Source: Candidatus Moranbacteria bacterium UBA2206
Lineage (GTDB): Bacteria; Patescibacteriota; Minisyncoccia; Moranbacterales; UBA2206
Assembly: GCA_002328565.1 (NCBI GenBank)
Contig: DCUU01000057.1
Span: forward strand, 1-37,420
Direction: 5' to 3'
Length of the DNA: 37,420 bases
Made by a program: the position numbers and the translations under genes. Position 1 is the stretch's first letter, and each line of letters begins with the position of its first letter. The notes under the pieces were generated by a model, which saw nothing but the letters and a program-made list of their open reading frames with translations, was not told the DNA's origin and made no database searches. Shown piece by piece: positions 37,214 to 37,420 of this stretch.

Positions 37214-37420
37214 TTATTTCACCCAAAACAAAAACGCCACTAGAATTCGGTATATTCCAAAGGCTGTAAATGTTCTTTTTTGGATATAAGTCAGAAGAAA
37301 TTTTATCCCGAGGATCGCCATCACAAAAGAAACCACAAAGCCAACGGCCAGAAGATGACCTTCGCTTATTGAAAAATTTTTATAGTTTTTGAGCATATCT
37401 AATCCAGTAGCAGCCAGCAT
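37214..37420 (-). CDS. uppP: Undecaprenyl-diphosphatase UppP (BacA family), 5' part outside the window
   Basis: Only the C-terminal 68 residues are visible. HLLAVGFVVSFVMAILGIKF then LLTYIQKRTFTAFGIYRILV is the typical UppP end: the last membrane helices and the conserved F..F.IYRI motif. The enzyme recycles undecaprenyl diphosphate for cell-wall synthesis. The ATG at 37418-37420 is internal to the gene, as the family's catalytic motifs lie upstream, beyond the window edge. Confidence 0.88.
   Translation of the reverse strand: MLAATGLDMLKNYKNFSISEGHLLAVGFVVSFVMAILGIKFLLTYIQKRTFTAFGIYRILVAFLFWVK

Overview
The window looks like a piece of a small-genome, AT-rich bacterium, most probably a member of the Candidate Phyla Radiation (Patescibacteria, Parcubacteria-like). 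The reasons are gene content and style: short intergenic gaps, many A/T-rich promoters with textbook TTGACA/TATAAT boxes, few Shine-Dalgarno sites, a long pilM-N-O / pilB-C type IV pilus operon with oversized minor pilins, BRO/AntA/DinD antirepressor-type genes, and heptamer microsatellites of the kind I associate with these genomes. This placement is inference; no rRNA gene is present.

Layout. 1-6 kb: the 3' part of purD (noticeably more GC-rich than its neighbours), a DEAD-box RNA helicase, a membrane-anchored CARDB-repeat protein, a creatininase-family hydrolase, acyl carrier protein and a BaiN/YhiN-type flavoprotein. 5.9-7.9 kb: an apparent 1.9-kb insertion at the 3' end of the flavoprotein gene. 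It carries an AntA-type antirepressor and a HEAT-like hypothetical, and a second, diverged copy of the flavoprotein's last 32 codons stands at its far end, directly followed by the cold-shock gene promoter. 8.0-9.6 kb: cold-shock protein and an M23 envelope peptidase. 9.6-13.5 kb: an ArsR-controlled thiol/metalloid operon (arsR, a Cys-rich mini-protein, a CPNC thioredoxin-like protein, an ArsP-type permease, ArsF-like and ArsG-like proteins, a putative Cys-His hydrolase), split by a 152-bp MITE-like element.

13.5-20.7 kb is accessory DNA: a DinD homologue, a conserved unknown, an S51-like peptidase, a PIN-domain protein, and then the most unusual gene of the window, a 523-codon open frame that fuses a complete, apparently self-cleavable LexA repressor to a complete DNA cytosine-5 methyltransferase. 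A small PD-(D/E)XK nuclease is convergent with it, followed by an AbrB-like mini-gene coupled by a GTGA overlap to a GIY-YIG nuclease, a phosphoesterase and an internally deleted BRO gene. Three antirepressor/DinD genes (at 7.0, 14.3 and 20.5 kb) share an identical 13-bp palindrome over their -10 boxes, suggesting one regulon, possibly linked to the LexA-type repressor. Copies of a 48-bp repeat lie next to terminators at 4.2, 20.1 and 20.6 kb.

20.6-26.3 kb: tRNA-Glu, an ECF sigma factor with a co-transcribed three-helix membrane protein, divergent tsaD (with an internal 4x7-bp repeat) and a PrsW-like intramembrane protease gene, Hsp20, a VanW-family protein and a four-tRNA cluster (Arg-TCG, Lys-CTT, His-GTG, Arg-TCT). 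26.2-37.1 kb: a minus-strand type IV pilus operon running histidine kinase, response regulator, pilB, pilC, three pseudopilin-like genes, pilM, pilN, pilO and an unknown membrane protein, with a 148-bp inverted repeat between kinase and regulator and a hairpin over the pilC start codon. The window ends in the 3' part of uppP.
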